Assembly (NCBI GenBank): GCA_938028565.1
Contig: CALIZS010000019.1
Span: forward strand, 1-36,129
Reading direction: 5' to 3'
DNA: 36,129 bases
DNA from: an uncultured Atopobium sp.
GTDB taxonomy: Bacteria > Actinomycetota > Coriobacteriia > Coriobacteriales > Atopobiaceae
The notes below the pieces were generated by a model. It was given only the letters and a program-made list of their open reading frames with translations. It searched no databases and was not told the DNA's origin. The position numbers and the translations under genes are program-made. Shown here in pieces: positions 23,462 through 32,118 of this stretch. Every line of letters starts with the position of its first letter. Positions within the stretch are counted from its first letter, which is position 1.

Positions 23462-23829
23462 TGGTGGAGGTGCGGAGAATCGAACTCCGGTCCAAAGCAA
23501 ATCCTAGGCAGGTGTCTCCAAGCTCAGTTACTAATTACATCTCAAGTACCGCACACTTAGTAACAGGCGTTTGGTGCTCCAGTTGGTTCAATCTTTTTGT
23601 AAGGCATACCAACTACGTCCTTACAAGCATCTCCCTAAAATGACGTCACCCTGAGAACAGGAGAAAATCCCAGTTAGACGCGCTGAACTAAATTAAGCAG
23701 CGAGAGCCATACGAGGCTCAAAAGTAAGAGTGTTGTCAATTCAATTTGACGTTACCCCTGTTTTACGTGGCGAGGAGACCACGGCTTGCTGCCCACCGCA
23801 AACTCACCTTGTCGAATCCAGTCACCCCC
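23462..23829 (-). ncRNA. ssrA: tmRNA
   Basis: Transfer-messenger RNA of about 368 nt, which rescues ribosomes stalled on mRNAs without stop codons. The 5' end GGGGGTGACTGGATTCGAC pairs with the 3' end CACCTCC before an encoded ACCA (seven-base acceptor stem). The T-arm GGAGTTCGATTCTCC precedes it. The tag frame (23693-23737) reads DNTLTFEPRMALAA followed by TAA, ending in the usual ALAA proteolysis signal. The pieces fit a one-piece tmRNA. smpB and rnr, its protein partners, lie 1.5-5 kb upstream on the same strand. Confidence 0.96.
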
Positions 23830-23916
23830 AATAATGAGAGAAACTGCCACCATGCAGTTTTCAATGTTCCTGAATTGCGGGCACACGTAACGTTGCTTGC
23901 AATTCAAAGTGTAGAG

Positions 23917-23946
23917 AGTATACCCCATGAACTGCCATTCTTTCAA
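23917..23946 (-). promoter_or_regulatory. ssrA: ssrA promoter
   Basis: On the leftward strand TTGAAA (23941-23946) and TATACT (23917-23922) are 18 bp apart. The start would be near 23910, giving an ~80 nt leader that is processed to the mature 5' end. Confidence 0.7.
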
Positions 23947-23971
23947 AAAAGATATGACTATTTTGGGAAGA

Positions 23972-24067
23972 CTTACTTTGTGGCCTACTTAACGACTTAC
24001 TTTGTGGCTTATTTTACGGGCTACTTTACGGCTTACTTTGTAGCTTACTTTGTAGCTTACTTTGCAG
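23972..24067. repeat. Eight tandem 12 bp repeats at the yoaK stop codon
   Basis: The plus-strand consensus is CTTACTTTGTRG, eight units without gaps (23972-24067). The rightmost unit contains the yoaK stop codon. Read leftward, each of the eight units carries AAGTAA, AAGTAG or AAATAA in the yoaK frame, so the gene ends in eight successive in-frame stops spaced every four codons. On the plus strand the same array is open and reads as repeated YFVA. Confidence 0.9.
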
Positions 24068-24764
24068 ACTTACCGTGAGCTTCTAGGACTTGTTTCTCGC
24101 GATCAATAAACATGATAAGAATAACCACGAGAAGCGCCGCGGGTGAGAGCCAAATCATATGAGTACCCATAAGCGGAATGAGCAAGTTACCCACTACCGC
24201 GCCAGCTACAAAGCAGAAAATAGTTCCAAAATAGAGCAGCGATGTCTCAATGTGCACAGGCTCATGCGTGTGCATATAAGCTGCTATTTCTTGCGTTCCG
24301 CCACGAAGATTACCAATGCACATGGTGGTGGCAAACGCGTGACCGTGCAGTTTTCTAAACGCCTGGACTTGAATGCCACATGCAAGCGACGTCAGGCTGT
24401 TTGCCAGCAGGTTCATATCGGTTGGAAGTAAAGAAACTACACCTAGAAGCGCAATCTCTACGATAACCGCCAGCTGTCTCCAATGCAGATGTTCTTCTCG
24501 CGCAATGGCTCGAATGGCATACGAGAGCGCAATGCCTATGGCAAATGCCAGAATTGGAAGAGCGTACTTGAGGCACTTTTCAAACGATCCACTGGTCAGA
24601 TTTACGCCCAAAAGCAGTAAGTTTCCCGTCTGAGCATTGGCAAAAACACCGCCACGTACCAGGTAGGAATAGGCGTCCATCACTCCGCCCGAGAAGGCCA
24701 AAAATGCAGCTACTTCCACCGAATCTGACATTTGTAACGCGTGCTTCAAAACCACTCCAACCAC
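24057..24764 (-). CDS. YoaK-family (DUF1275) membrane protein
   Basis: A 235-residue polytopic protein of the YoaK/DUF1275 family. It shows the family's AFSGGVMDAYSYLVRGGVFANAQTGNLLLLGV segment near the N-terminus (split membrane helices 1-2), and five to six further helices. The family is thought to be a transporter or channel of uncertain substrate. It ends GKSAK, and the final AAG-TAA is the first unit of the 12 bp repeat array. It is convergent with nothing and lies upstream of the ssrA promoter. Confidence 0.88.
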   Translation of the reverse strand: MVGVVLKHALQMSDSVEVAAFLAFSGGVMDAYSYLVRGGVFANAQTGNLLLLGVNLTSGSFEKCLKYALPILAFAIGIALSYAIRAIAREEHLHWRQLAVIVEIALLGVVSLLPTDMNLLANSLTSLACGIQVQAFRKLHGHAFATTMCIGNLRGGTQEIAAYMHTHEPVHIETSLLYFGTIFCFVAGAVVGNLLIPLMGTHMIWLSPAALLVVILIMFIDREKQVLEAHGKSAK

Positions 24765-24804
24765 ATTGCGTACATCAACGGCACATATTATGCAGGCGCA
24801 TACG

Positions 24805-24838
24805 AAAAGCGATGCAGGTTAAATCCTACATCGCTTTT
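24805..24838. terminator. Terminator after the rubredoxin gene
   Basis: AAAAGCGATGCAGG pairs with CCTACATCGCTTTT with one mismatch. The A/T ends of the stem supply the U-tract in either direction. It lies about 80 bp past the rubredoxin stop and before yoaK. Confidence 0.65.
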
Positions 24839-24921
24839 ACGATTTTGTTTGGGTGATCATCAAAGAGGTTACCAACGTGCAATCTTGCGTGGATAACCTA
24901 TCCGACTAATTTGTGGGGAGT

Positions 24922-25059
24922 TTACTCCTCAACAAGCTCGAACATCTCTGGACCAACGCCACAAACTGGGCAAACATAGTCCTCAGGAAGCTCTGGAGTG
25001 TCAACCTCAACCTCGTAGCCACAAACGGTGCAAACAAACTTGTAAGTAGTCTCTGCCAT
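24922..25059 (-). CDS. Rubredoxin-like protein
   Basis: A 45-residue iron protein. Two CxxC pairs (CTVCGY and CPVCGVG) bind one Fe as in rubredoxin, with the acidic DTPELPEDYVCP segment between. I placed the start at the ATG at 25057-25059 (MAETTYKF) because GAGAGGAA precedes it and the upstream residues of the longer frame are not rubredoxin-like. It probably passes electrons in oxygen or peroxide defence of this anaerobe-like organism. No partner reductase is adjacent. A small GCGC palindrome lies just before the RBS. Confidence 0.92.
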   Translation of the reverse strand: MAETTYKFVCTVCGYEVEVDTPELPEDYVCPVCGVGPEMFELVEE

Positions 25060-25223
25060 TTTTATTCCTCTCTCCAAGCGCTTATGCGCTTTTCCTTCTA
25101 TTCGCGCAGTTAACGCGGACGGCAACTAACCGTGGCCCTTATCCGCGGTTAAGTGCTCATGCAGATAGTAACAAATCTTGAGTGATTCTAAAGCATTATT
25201 CCGAAAATAGGAATGATTCTCAT

Positions 25224-25244
25224 AAAATTCGCACGAATTTTTTT
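25224..25244. terminator. Short terminator after smpB
   Basis: AAATTCG-CAC-CGAATTT stem with a T-run on the right strand and T3 on the left, about 75 bp past the smpB stop. The stretch 25245-25316 holds short imperfect repeats of GCGCTCCTA.TAG and no gene. Confidence 0.5.
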
Positions 25245-25316
25245 GCGAGAAGTTCGACGCGCTCCTAGTAGCAACGCTTCCTTGCGAGACTGCTTCTACC
25301 AGCAAGCGCGCTCCTA

Positions 25317-25799
25317 CTAGCGGCTGCGCTCCTTGAGGGCTCGCTGAATCTCACGGTCAGAATCGCGCTTGGCTGCAGACGCACGCTTGTCGTAGAGCTT
25401 TTTGCCCTGCGAAAGCGCAATCAGCAACTTGACGCGGTTATGCTCGTCAAAGTAAATCTCAAGCGGAACCAGCGCCAAACCTTTCTGGCGAAGCTTTCCG
25501 TCAAGATAGTCAATCTGCCTGCGGTGAAGCAGCAGCTTGCGCTTTCTATCCGGGTCCACGTTCCACACGCCGCCATTGGTGTACGGATGCAGATGCATGC
25601 CGTGAATCCACGCCTCGCCGTCGCGAATGAGGCAGAACGTGTCGGTCAGCTGACAACCACGCTCGCGCAAGCTCTTGACCTCGGTGCCAGTGAGCACCAG
25701 GCCGCACTCAAAGGTCTCGCCAATCTCGTACTCATGACGAGCAGAGCGATTGCGTGCAATCGACTTCTTGCCCTGCTGTTTTCCCTGGGTCTCGGCCAT
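25317..25799 (-). CDS. smpB: SsrA-binding protein SmpB
   Basis: A 160-residue SmpB, the protein that binds tmRNA and places it in the stalled ribosome. Family segments are present in order: IARNRSARHEYEIGETFECG, LTGTEVKSLRERG, WIHGMHLHPYTNG, RKRKLLLHRRQIDYL, and the basic C-terminal tail (KKLYDKRASAAKRDSDREIQRALKERSR) that enters the mRNA channel. Full length. It starts 3 bp after the TPR-like gene, so they form one operon with rnr. Its partner ssrA is 1.5 kb downstream on the same strand. Confidence 0.97.
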   Translation of the reverse strand: MAETQGKQQGKKSIARNRSARHEYEIGETFECGLVLTGTEVKSLRERGCQLTDTFCLIRDGEAWIHGMHLHPYTNGGVWNVDPDRKRKLLLHRRQIDYLDGKLRQKGLALVPLEIYFDEHNRVKLLIALSQGKKLYDKRASAAKRDSDREIQRALKERSR

Positions 25800-25801
25800 A
25801 C

Positions 25802-26746
25802 TTACTTGCCTTCCCCGTCTGAAGTTTCAGCTGCATCGGTTTTCTCGCCAGATGCATTGCCAGGCACGTCACTAGATACAGGGTTACCGCCTGCGGTGAA
25901 GCCCTCGGAGATTGCGGCGTCGCGGACAAGCTGCAGAAGCGTAAGAGCCGCCTGCTCACCCACAAGATCGCGAGCGCGAATGGTCATCTCAGTTGCAGTA
26001 ACTCTGTCGCCCATGGCAGCGCAATCCTGCGCACACATCAGCAGGCAAACCGCAATCTCGGCGTTAGCGCCTGTTGGCAGGCCCTCAGCCTCGAGCAGGT
26101 CATTTGCCTCTTCATCCGTAAGACCGTCGGGATCTTTTGGGGTACCTGCAGCCTGGTCAAGCGCAGCCTCAAGTGTACTGTCTTTAACCTCAAAGCGACG
26201 AGCAGCTCTCAGACATGCTGCAGCCTGCTCAAGCCTACCCTGAGCCTCAAACCACGCAGCAAAATTCAAAAACGCCCTGGTCAGATGCCTTGCCTCACTT
26301 GCGCGCTCAAAGACGCCAAATGTCAGAGCCATCTGCTCACGAATATCGCCTGCAATCTTAAACAGGTCAGCCAAATCAAGTCTAAATCCGCAGTTCATTG
26401 GGTTCCAACGAATAGCAGTCTTCAGCGCATTCATGGCGTTTTCGTAATCACCGGTGCGTACGTAAGCCATTGCAAGGTCACCGTACAGGCGATCAAACGG
26501 CTCATGGACATCCTCAAGCTTGCGAGGGTCGTTCTCCACGCGCCTATACGCTAAGCGGTCAAACAGCGTTGGGAACGCAAAATACTGCAGCTCATCTGTG
26601 GTTTGGCAGTTGCAGTCCACATATTCCTCAGCGTCTTCAGCCAAACGAAGCAGCAGCTCAAGGGCCTCTTCATTCTGGTCCTGCATCATCATGCCTTCAG
26701 CGCGCATCAGCTCATCTGAAAGTGCCGAAAGTGCCATCTTACTCAC
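25802..26746 (-). CDS. TPR-like helical repeat protein between rnr and smpB
   Basis: A 314-residue cytoplasmic protein without membrane segments. The repeat-like stretch LAMAYVRTGDYENAMNALKTAIRWNPMNCGFRLDLADLFKIAGD (about 85-135) is a clear TPR-type helix pair, and RLEQAAACLRAARRFEV is a second. The C-terminal third is acidic. No catalytic motif was found. Its place between RNase R and SmpB, 3 bp from smpB, suggests a role in trans-translation or RNA decay. That is context only. Confidence 0.75.
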   Translation of the reverse strand: MSKMALSALSDELMRAEGMMMQDQNEEALELLLRLAEDAEEYVDCNCQTTDELQYFAFPTLFDRLAYRRVENDPRKLEDVHEPFDRLYGDLAMAYVRTGDYENAMNALKTAIRWNPMNCGFRLDLADLFKIAGDIREQMALTFGVFERASEARHLTRAFLNFAAWFEAQGRLEQAAACLRAARRFEVKDSTLEAALDQAAGTPKDPDGLTDEEANDLLEAEGLPTGANAEIAVCLLMCAQDCAAMGDRVTATEMTIRARDLVGEQAALTLLQLVRDAAISEGFTAGGNPVSSDVPGNASGEKTDAAETSDGEGK

Positions 26747-26818
26747 CTATCATTCACTATCAATCATGCAATCATCTGTGCGGGTGCTTCATAAACCCGC
26801 ACGTAATCTACGTGCATA

Positions 26819-28831
26819 TTATTCCACAAGTGCCAAATCAATCTGACCACGAGCCACATTTACGCCAGAAATCTTCACGCGCACACGCCCACCAATACGA
26901 TACGTTTTGCCTGTTGATTCCCCTATCAGCGCCAGAGTCTCCTGATCGTACACGTACCATTCGTGACCCAAATCCCTCACAGCGAGAAGCCCGTCAGCGT
27001 AGGTACCGTCTATCGTAATGAACAGGCCAAAGCGCTCGCAGCCGTCAATGGTTCCCCATGTTTCTTCTCCCAGACGGCTCTGATAGTACTCGGCTAGCTT
27101 GATCTTTTGCGTCGCACGAGCCGCTGCGTCTGCCTTGCGCTCCTGCTCAGAGCAGGTGCTACAGATATCTGGGAGTGCGCTCAACTCTGCGCGAGACGCC
27201 GTCTGACCGCGAAGCAGACGCTTGAGCGTACGATGAACTATCACGTCGGGATAGCGCCTAATTGGAGAGGTGAAGTGGCAATACGCATCCGCTCCCAGAG
27301 CAAAGTGCCCCTGGTTTGTTGGCAGATAGATAGCTCGTTTTTGCGCCCTGAGCAGCTGCGCATTTACCACGCGAGAATAACGTGTGCCGTGGACTGACTC
27401 CAGCGCTTCTTGCAATGCCGTCTGATCGCCAATGGCAATACGAGATGCAACATCTGGCTCAAGAGCACCCATCGCTACAAGTGGAGTGACCGCAAGCTTA
27501 AGAGACTCTGGAGAAGGCTGCTCATGCACGCGATATGCCGACTCCAGGTCATGCTGGCTGAGCATGTGCGCAACACTCTCATTGGCTGCAAGCATTGCTT
27601 CCTCGATAAGTCCCGTTGCTTGAGTACGCTCGCGCACCGACACGCCAGTAGGCTTGTTATCCTGGTCAAGCACTACGCGCGTCTCTACGCTCTCAAAATC
27701 TACTGAGCCGCGTTTTTTACGAATCTCTTCTCGAAGTGCTCGGATTTGATTGAGCGCGCCAATCATCTCTTTGATTGCGCCAGCATCTTCTCTAGGCACG
27801 GCGGAGTCAAGTGCTGTAGCGTCTCCTTGCAGATAGCTATCTACCTGGTCGTAGCTGAGCCTTGCTCGTGAGCGAATGACGGAATTCATGGCGGTTGCGC
27901 CAAGAACCTTGCCCGAGCTACTCAACTTCATCTTTACCGACATAGCTAGCCTATCTTCAGCTGGTCGCAGAGAACACACGTCATTGCAGAGCTTTTCTGG
28001 CAACATGGGCAACACGCGATCCGCTAAATATGCCGAGCAAGTGCGCATGCGGGCTTCCAGGTCAATGGGAGAATCCCAGTTCACATAGTGAGCCACGTCT
28101 GCAATGTGAACCCAGAGTTCAAAGCCGCCATCTTCAAGCTTCCGCGCACCAACAGCGTCATCAAAATCTTTAGCATCTGCGGGGTCTACGGTGATGCATA
28201 GCTCTGCTCGCAAATCGTGTCTTGAAGCGTCTTCTGCAAGGGCTTTATCTGCGTCAACGGAGATTTTCTCAGCTTGTCTCAGCGCCTTGATAGGAAATTC
28301 CGTTGCCAAACCGTACGAAGCAATAGTTGCCTCGACGTTCATGTCCAGATCTTCGGCTGATCCCACGCGGCGCTCGATAGTGACTACAGCAGCGCTTTTA
28401 CGCGTTGGATACTCTGTGATGCGCGCGACAACTACGTCGCCCTCAAAAACGTAATGATGTCCCACAGAAGGGTCTTCTGGAAGCACAAAGAAATCTCGCT
28501 GGATGCGACTATCCAGCGGCACCACAGCGCCAAGTGGACCGGCGTCGTGGTAGATACCTAAAAACGTCTGAGTAGCTCGCGTAAGCACAAAACGCACGTT
28601 TGCCAGAGGAGCCTTTCCCTTGGCCGAGACAAGCGAAACCTGGACCTCGTCTCCGTGCATTGCCTCATGAATCCCGTGCTTGGCCAGCGCATACGTACCC
28701 TCAGGGGTGCTTACGGTAGCAACTCCTGGACGAGAAAGACTCAGCGTGCCTGTAAGCAGTGCCGATGGTCGCTTTGAGACTTTTGCACGTCCCTGACGAC
28801 GGCTTCCTTTATGTATGCGTTTTCTAGCCAA
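26819..28831 (-). CDS. rnr: Ribonuclease R
   Basis: A 670-residue 3'-to-5' exoribonuclease that degrades structured RNAs and the faulty mRNAs released by trans-translation. The N-terminal cold-shock domains (GTLSLSRPGVATVSTPEG; HGDEVQVSLV) are followed by the RNB catalytic core with DPADAKDFDDA, and a C-terminal S1 domain (EETWGTIDGCERFGLFITIDG...). I chose the TTG at 28829-28831 (M/LARKRIHKG) because AGGAGG lies 5 nt upstream. The longer frame to 28945 has no RBS. It lacks the long Lys-rich tail of E. coli RNase R. It is the first gene of rnr-TPR-smpB. Confidence 0.95.
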   Translation of the reverse strand: MARKRIHKGSRRQGRAKVSKRPSALLTGTLSLSRPGVATVSTPEGTYALAKHGIHEAMHGDEVQVSLVSAKGKAPLANVRFVLTRATQTFLGIYHDAGPLGAVVPLDSRIQRDFFVLPEDPSVGHHYVFEGDVVVARITEYPTRKSAAVVTIERRVGSAEDLDMNVEATIASYGLATEFPIKALRQAEKISVDADKALAEDASRHDLRAELCITVDPADAKDFDDAVGARKLEDGGFELWVHIADVAHYVNWDSPIDLEARMRTCSAYLADRVLPMLPEKLCNDVCSLRPAEDRLAMSVKMKLSSSGKVLGATAMNSVIRSRARLSYDQVDSYLQGDATALDSAVPREDAGAIKEMIGALNQIRALREEIRKKRGSVDFESVETRVVLDQDNKPTGVSVRERTQATGLIEEAMLAANESVAHMLSQHDLESAYRVHEQPSPESLKLAVTPLVAMGALEPDVASRIAIGDQTALQEALESVHGTRYSRVVNAQLLRAQKRAIYLPTNQGHFALGADAYCHFTSPIRRYPDVIVHRTLKRLLRGQTASRAELSALPDICSTCSEQERKADAAARATQKIKLAEYYQSRLGEETWGTIDGCERFGLFITIDGTYADGLLAVRDLGHEWYVYDQETLALIGESTGKTYRIGGRVRVKISGVNVARGQIDLALVE

Positions 28832-29010
28832 AAATCCTCCTGTAGGTAGAAGCCAGCGCCTTTTGCGCTGACCCAATGAATCTTCTGATATGTACCCTAA
28901 AGTGCCTCGTGATAGACGATGTGCAGATAAGGCGAGAAGTTCCAAGGATTCCGCTGAGCATTTCGACGAGTTGTCGCGGCCTCAACGGGTTTCTCGCCAT
29001 CCCTGCACAC

Positions 29011-29046
29011 AAAAAGAGCCCCTATGCAGAGACTGCATAGGGGCTC
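29011..29046 (-). terminator. Terminator of the amidohydrolase gene
   Basis: A perfect 14 bp stem (29016-29029, 29033-29046) with a 3 nt loop and T5 on the leftward strand, 22 bp past the stop. Confidence 0.93.
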
Positions 29047-29067
29047 CAGAAGGGATTGGTTTACCTC

Positions 29068-30315
29068 TTAGAAGGTGCCGCGAATAACCTCGCTGCCTTC
29101 CTTCATGATAACTTCCATGTTATCTGGGGTAAGGTCGCGGATGTTGGTAGCAACGTCGCCCTTGACAACCAGGAGGTCAGCAAGCTTGCCAGCCTCGAGG
29201 GAGCCAAACTCATCCTCGTGGTGAACCATCTTAGCACCGTTAAGGGTAGCAGCCTTGATGGTCTCAAGAATGGTGACGCCAGCCTTCTCAACGAAGTCAT
29301 ACATCTCGTCGATGGTGACCCAGCCGTAAGGAGTTACGAAGCTGAAGGAGTCGGAGCCGATGGTGAGAGTGACGCCGCGCTCGTTAGCAGCACGGAGGTT
29401 CTCGTATGTACGGTTGAGGCCCTTCTCAACAACAGTGTCGCCTGGGAATGCGTCAAGCTCTGGAGTCCACTCTGGTGGATAAGTTCCGTACCAAGTTGGC
29501 AGGAAGCCGATGGTAGGAGTGAAGAAGGTGCCCTGCTCGCACATAAGATCCATGGTCTTTGCATCAAGCTCGAAGCCGTGAATCATCTGCTCGCAGCCGC
29601 AACGGACGGAGTCATAAGCTGCGGAGAAGCTGTTGTAGGAGTGTGACCAAACAGGAATACCAACCATTGCTGCCTCGTCGCAAACTGCCTTGATCTCCTC
29701 GTAGCAGTAGTGCTGATCGCGACCGGAGTCCCAGTGCCAAATGCCGCCACCGGTTGCCCAAATCTTGATTGCGTCTGGGTTCTCACGAAGACGACGACGA
29801 ACTGCCTTACGAAGATCCCAAGGACCGTCTACCTGGTCGCCCCATGGGTGACCATTCTTGGAGATCTCCTGTGGGAGCTGGTGGCAGTCACCGTGGCCAG
29901 CAACGCGGCAGAAGCCAAGGCCGGTAGCGTAGATACGTGGTCCCTCCATGACGCCCATGTTAACGAGGTCACGAATTGCGATACCATTGCGGCCAATCTC
30001 GCAGACGGTGGTAAGACCGTGGGAGAGAGCGTCCCAGGACTGCTTGACTGCGCATGCCTGCTTCTGAGCAACGGACTCAATAACCCAGTCGTTATCGTTG
30101 TCGGTCAGGTTGCCGGAGAAGTGCAGGTGGGTATCGATAAGACCTGGCATAATGGTACGGCCCTGGATGTCACGGACCTCATAGCCCTCTGGAACCTCAG
30201 TGCGAGGACCAGCATAAGCGATCTTCTTGTCGTCTACGAGGACAAGAGAATCCTCAACAGGAGCGGCGCCAGTGCCGTCAACGAGCTTTCCGCCTACAAA
30301 AGCAATCTTACTCAT
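29068..30315 (-). CDS. Metal-dependent amidohydrolase (prolidase/imidazolonepropionase-like)
   Basis: A 415-residue TIM-barrel hydrolase with two metals. Visible ligands are HLH in GLIDTHLHFSG, the carboxylated Lys in IKIWATGGG, His in WSHSYN, His in HGFEL and Asp in GSDSF. The fold and segments fit the Xaa-Pro/Xaa-Arg dipeptidase and imidazolonepropionase-like group, so the substrate is probably a dipeptide or N-acyl amino acid. It follows an APC permease, and a LysR gene lies upstream, so the three look like one uptake-and-cleavage locus. The AGGGGGAAAG RBS is strong. The substrate is not deducible here. Confidence 0.88.
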   Translation of the reverse strand: MSKIAFVGGKLVDGTGAAPVEDSLVLVDDKKIAYAGPRTEVPEGYEVRDIQGRTIMPGLIDTHLHFSGNLTDNDNDWVIESVAQKQACAVKQSWDALSHGLTTVCEIGRNGIAIRDLVNMGVMEGPRIYATGLGFCRVAGHGDCHQLPQEISKNGHPWGDQVDGPWDLRKAVRRRLRENPDAIKIWATGGGIWHWDSGRDQHYCYEEIKAVCDEAAMVGIPVWSHSYNSFSAAYDSVRCGCEQMIHGFELDAKTMDLMCEQGTFFTPTIGFLPTWYGTYPPEWTPELDAFPGDTVVEKGLNRTYENLRAANERGVTLTIGSDSFSFVTPYGWVTIDEMYDFVEKAGVTILETIKAATLNGAKMVHHEDEFGSLEAGKLADLLVVKGDVATNIRDLTPDNMEVIMKEGSEVIRGTF

Positions 30316-30349
30316 TTCTTTCCCCCTCTAGTAAATGATAAATACTATC

Positions 30350-30380
30350 TTTTTGCACCCACCCTTTTTGGGCGCAAAAA
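30350..30380 (-). terminator. Hairpin between permease and hydrolase
   Basis: TTTTTGCACCC pairs with GGGCGCAAAAA (one G-U wobble) around a 9 nt loop. U-tract comes from the stem ends. Lying in the 136 bp gap, it may lower read-through from the permease into the hydrolase. Confidence 0.6.
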
Positions 30381-30451
30381 ATCCAAACTAAAGAAACAAA
30401 TAACGTGCTTAGTTCAACGTACCGATGAAACCTTTAGAGCTTGCAAGCAAC

Positions 30452-31894
30452 TTATGCTGCTGCCTTCTCAGACTGACGACCAAAGATCATGAAGATGGCC
30501 ATACCAATGACAATCCAAGAAATGGTGATGATCCACTCAACTGGCTTCAAAGCTGCGGGGCTGAAAGGAACAACCATCAGGCCGATGATGATACTACCAG
30601 CAAGAATTGCAGCAAGGATACCTGCGATACCACCGTTGACCTTGTAAGGACGAGGCAGGTCTGGCTCGGTCTGACGCAGACGCAGGCAGGCAACGCCAGC
30701 CATGGTGCATGCAAAGATGAAGCCAAGAGAAGCAACGTTGGTCAGAGGAACAAGCATGTTGCGGCCAAGGAATGGACCAACAAGGGTCAGGCCAGCCATG
30801 AACATGTTTGCGGTCAGAGGTGCGCCGGACTTAGGATCAATCTTTGCGAAGGTCTCTGGGAGCATCTTCTTACGACCAAGAGCAAGCAGCAGACGAGTAG
30901 AAGCGCCAAAGAAGGAGTTCATTGGGCCCAGAGGTCCAAGTGTTGCAATGATGAGCATTGCAATGTAGAAGAACAGATTGATGCGCTCGAGAACTGCAAG
31001 TGCAGGAACGGAAGACTTAACAAACTCGTGCCAGTCAATCATGGTTCCGAATGCATAGATGCAGATGAGATAGAAGACACCAGATGCCATAAGTGCAAGT
31101 GCAGGAATGATGCCAAACTTCTTCCAGTCAAGGTCAGCAGAAGCCTCTTCTGCCTGCTGTGGAATGGTGTCAAAGCCAGCGTAGAAGAATGGAGTCATAA
31201 CAAGTACTGCAATGATGCCACCAAAGAAGCTGGTAGCCTTTGTGCTCTCGCCACCTGCAACCTCAGTTGCCTGGGAGAAGACTGGGAGGCCGTTGCTTGG
31301 AGAACCAGTTGCAAAGGAGATAACCATTGCAAGGATCATACCAGTCAGCAGAGCCTTGGTAAGGAAGCTCGAAAGCTTAGCTGCTGCGCCAGCACCCTTG
31401 AAGTTAAGGAAGATGACCAGGATAGCAAAGCAAAGAGCGATGACTGTTGGCCACAGATAAACATCTGCACCAAGAATGGTGTAGAGCTTAACGGAGCGCA
31501 GCCAAGAAAGAATAGGGAATGCACCAAAACGGTCGGTGAGAAGCGTGGAAATAGCAATTGCCTCCCAAGGGCACAGTGGAGCGTTACCCAGAAGGAGCAT
31601 CCAGCCGGTAAAGAAGCCCAATGGGCGACCGAATGTCCTGTCGACGTACTCAATGATGCCACCAGAAATTGGAATAGCAGCTGTGAGCTCGCCAAAAACA
31701 CACCCAATTGGTACAAGGAAAATTGCGCCAATTGCGAATGCGATCATCGCGGGGAATGGTCCTCCACCAAGAACCATCCAGTCGCCTACCAGGAGCACCC
31801 ATCCGGTACCAATGATCGCACCAAATCCGATGGTAAAGAAGTTGAATAGACTCAACGACTTTTGCATCTCAGGTGCCTCGGCATTTTCTGCCAT
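30452..31894 (-). CDS. APC-family amino-acid permease
   Basis: A 480-residue transporter with about twelve hydrophobic helices. The start LFNFFTIGFGAIIGTGWVLLVG is the APC superfamily helix 1 with the GxG unwound substrate site (GAIIGTGW). Next come the IPISGGIIEYVDRTFGRPLGFFTGW helix-3 segment and the usual GFDTIPQQAEEA cytoplasmic loop. It probably imports amino acids or small peptides' products by proton coupling. The exact substrate is unknown. It is encoded just upstream of the amidohydrolase on the same strand. Confidence 0.92.
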   Translation of the reverse strand: MAENAEAPEMQKSLSLFNFFTIGFGAIIGTGWVLLVGDWMVLGGGPFPAMIAFAIGAIFLVPIGCVFGELTAAIPISGGIIEYVDRTFGRPLGFFTGWMLLLGNAPLCPWEAIAISTLLTDRFGAFPILSWLRSVKLYTILGADVYLWPTVIALCFAILVIFLNFKGAGAAAKLSSFLTKALLTGMILAMVISFATGSPSNGLPVFSQATEVAGGESTKATSFFGGIIAVLVMTPFFYAGFDTIPQQAEEASADLDWKKFGIIPALALMASGVFYLICIYAFGTMIDWHEFVKSSVPALAVLERINLFFYIAMLIIATLGPLGPMNSFFGASTRLLLALGRKKMLPETFAKIDPKSGAPLTANMFMAGLTLVGPFLGRNMLVPLTNVASLGFIFACTMAGVACLRLRQTEPDLPRPYKVNGGIAGILAAILAGSIIIGLMVVPFSPAALKPVEWIITISWIVIGMAIFMIFGRQSEKAAA

Positions 31895-31964
31895 GTCCCA
31901 CTCCTTCCCGTAATAACTCAGACGAAGAACTTGATGAGACTATGTTTACACCCGAAGCCATTTG

Positions 31965-31995
31965 AAAAAAGAAGTAGCGCCCTCTGGGCGTCAGA
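31965..31995 (-). terminator. Possible terminator of the LysR gene
   Basis: CGCCC/GGGCG (31978-31982, 31986-31990) and a T6 run (31965-31970, leftward) seven bases later. It is weak, but it lies in the right place. A further ACCGC-GCGGT stem is nearby (32020s). Confidence 0.4.
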
Positions 31996-32118
31996 TAAAC
32001 CCGTAAGCGTAAAGGCTACAACCGCGAGCGGTAGTTAAATCTTTTTACATCTTTACCAAAATCTAATAACAGTTATGCAATTTTCAAATAGTTAACGTAC
32101 ACAACTGTGTATTAATCT

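Noticed and set aside
23746..24078. A plus-strand frame with YFVA repeats
   Set aside because: It overlaps the tmRNA 5' part and the yoaK end, has no RBS, and its repeats follow from the 12 bp tandem array. I treat it as a consequence of the array.
26819..28945. RNase R starting at 28945
   Set aside because: The first 38 residues of that frame are unlike the family and no RBS precedes them; the TTG at 28831 has a perfect one.
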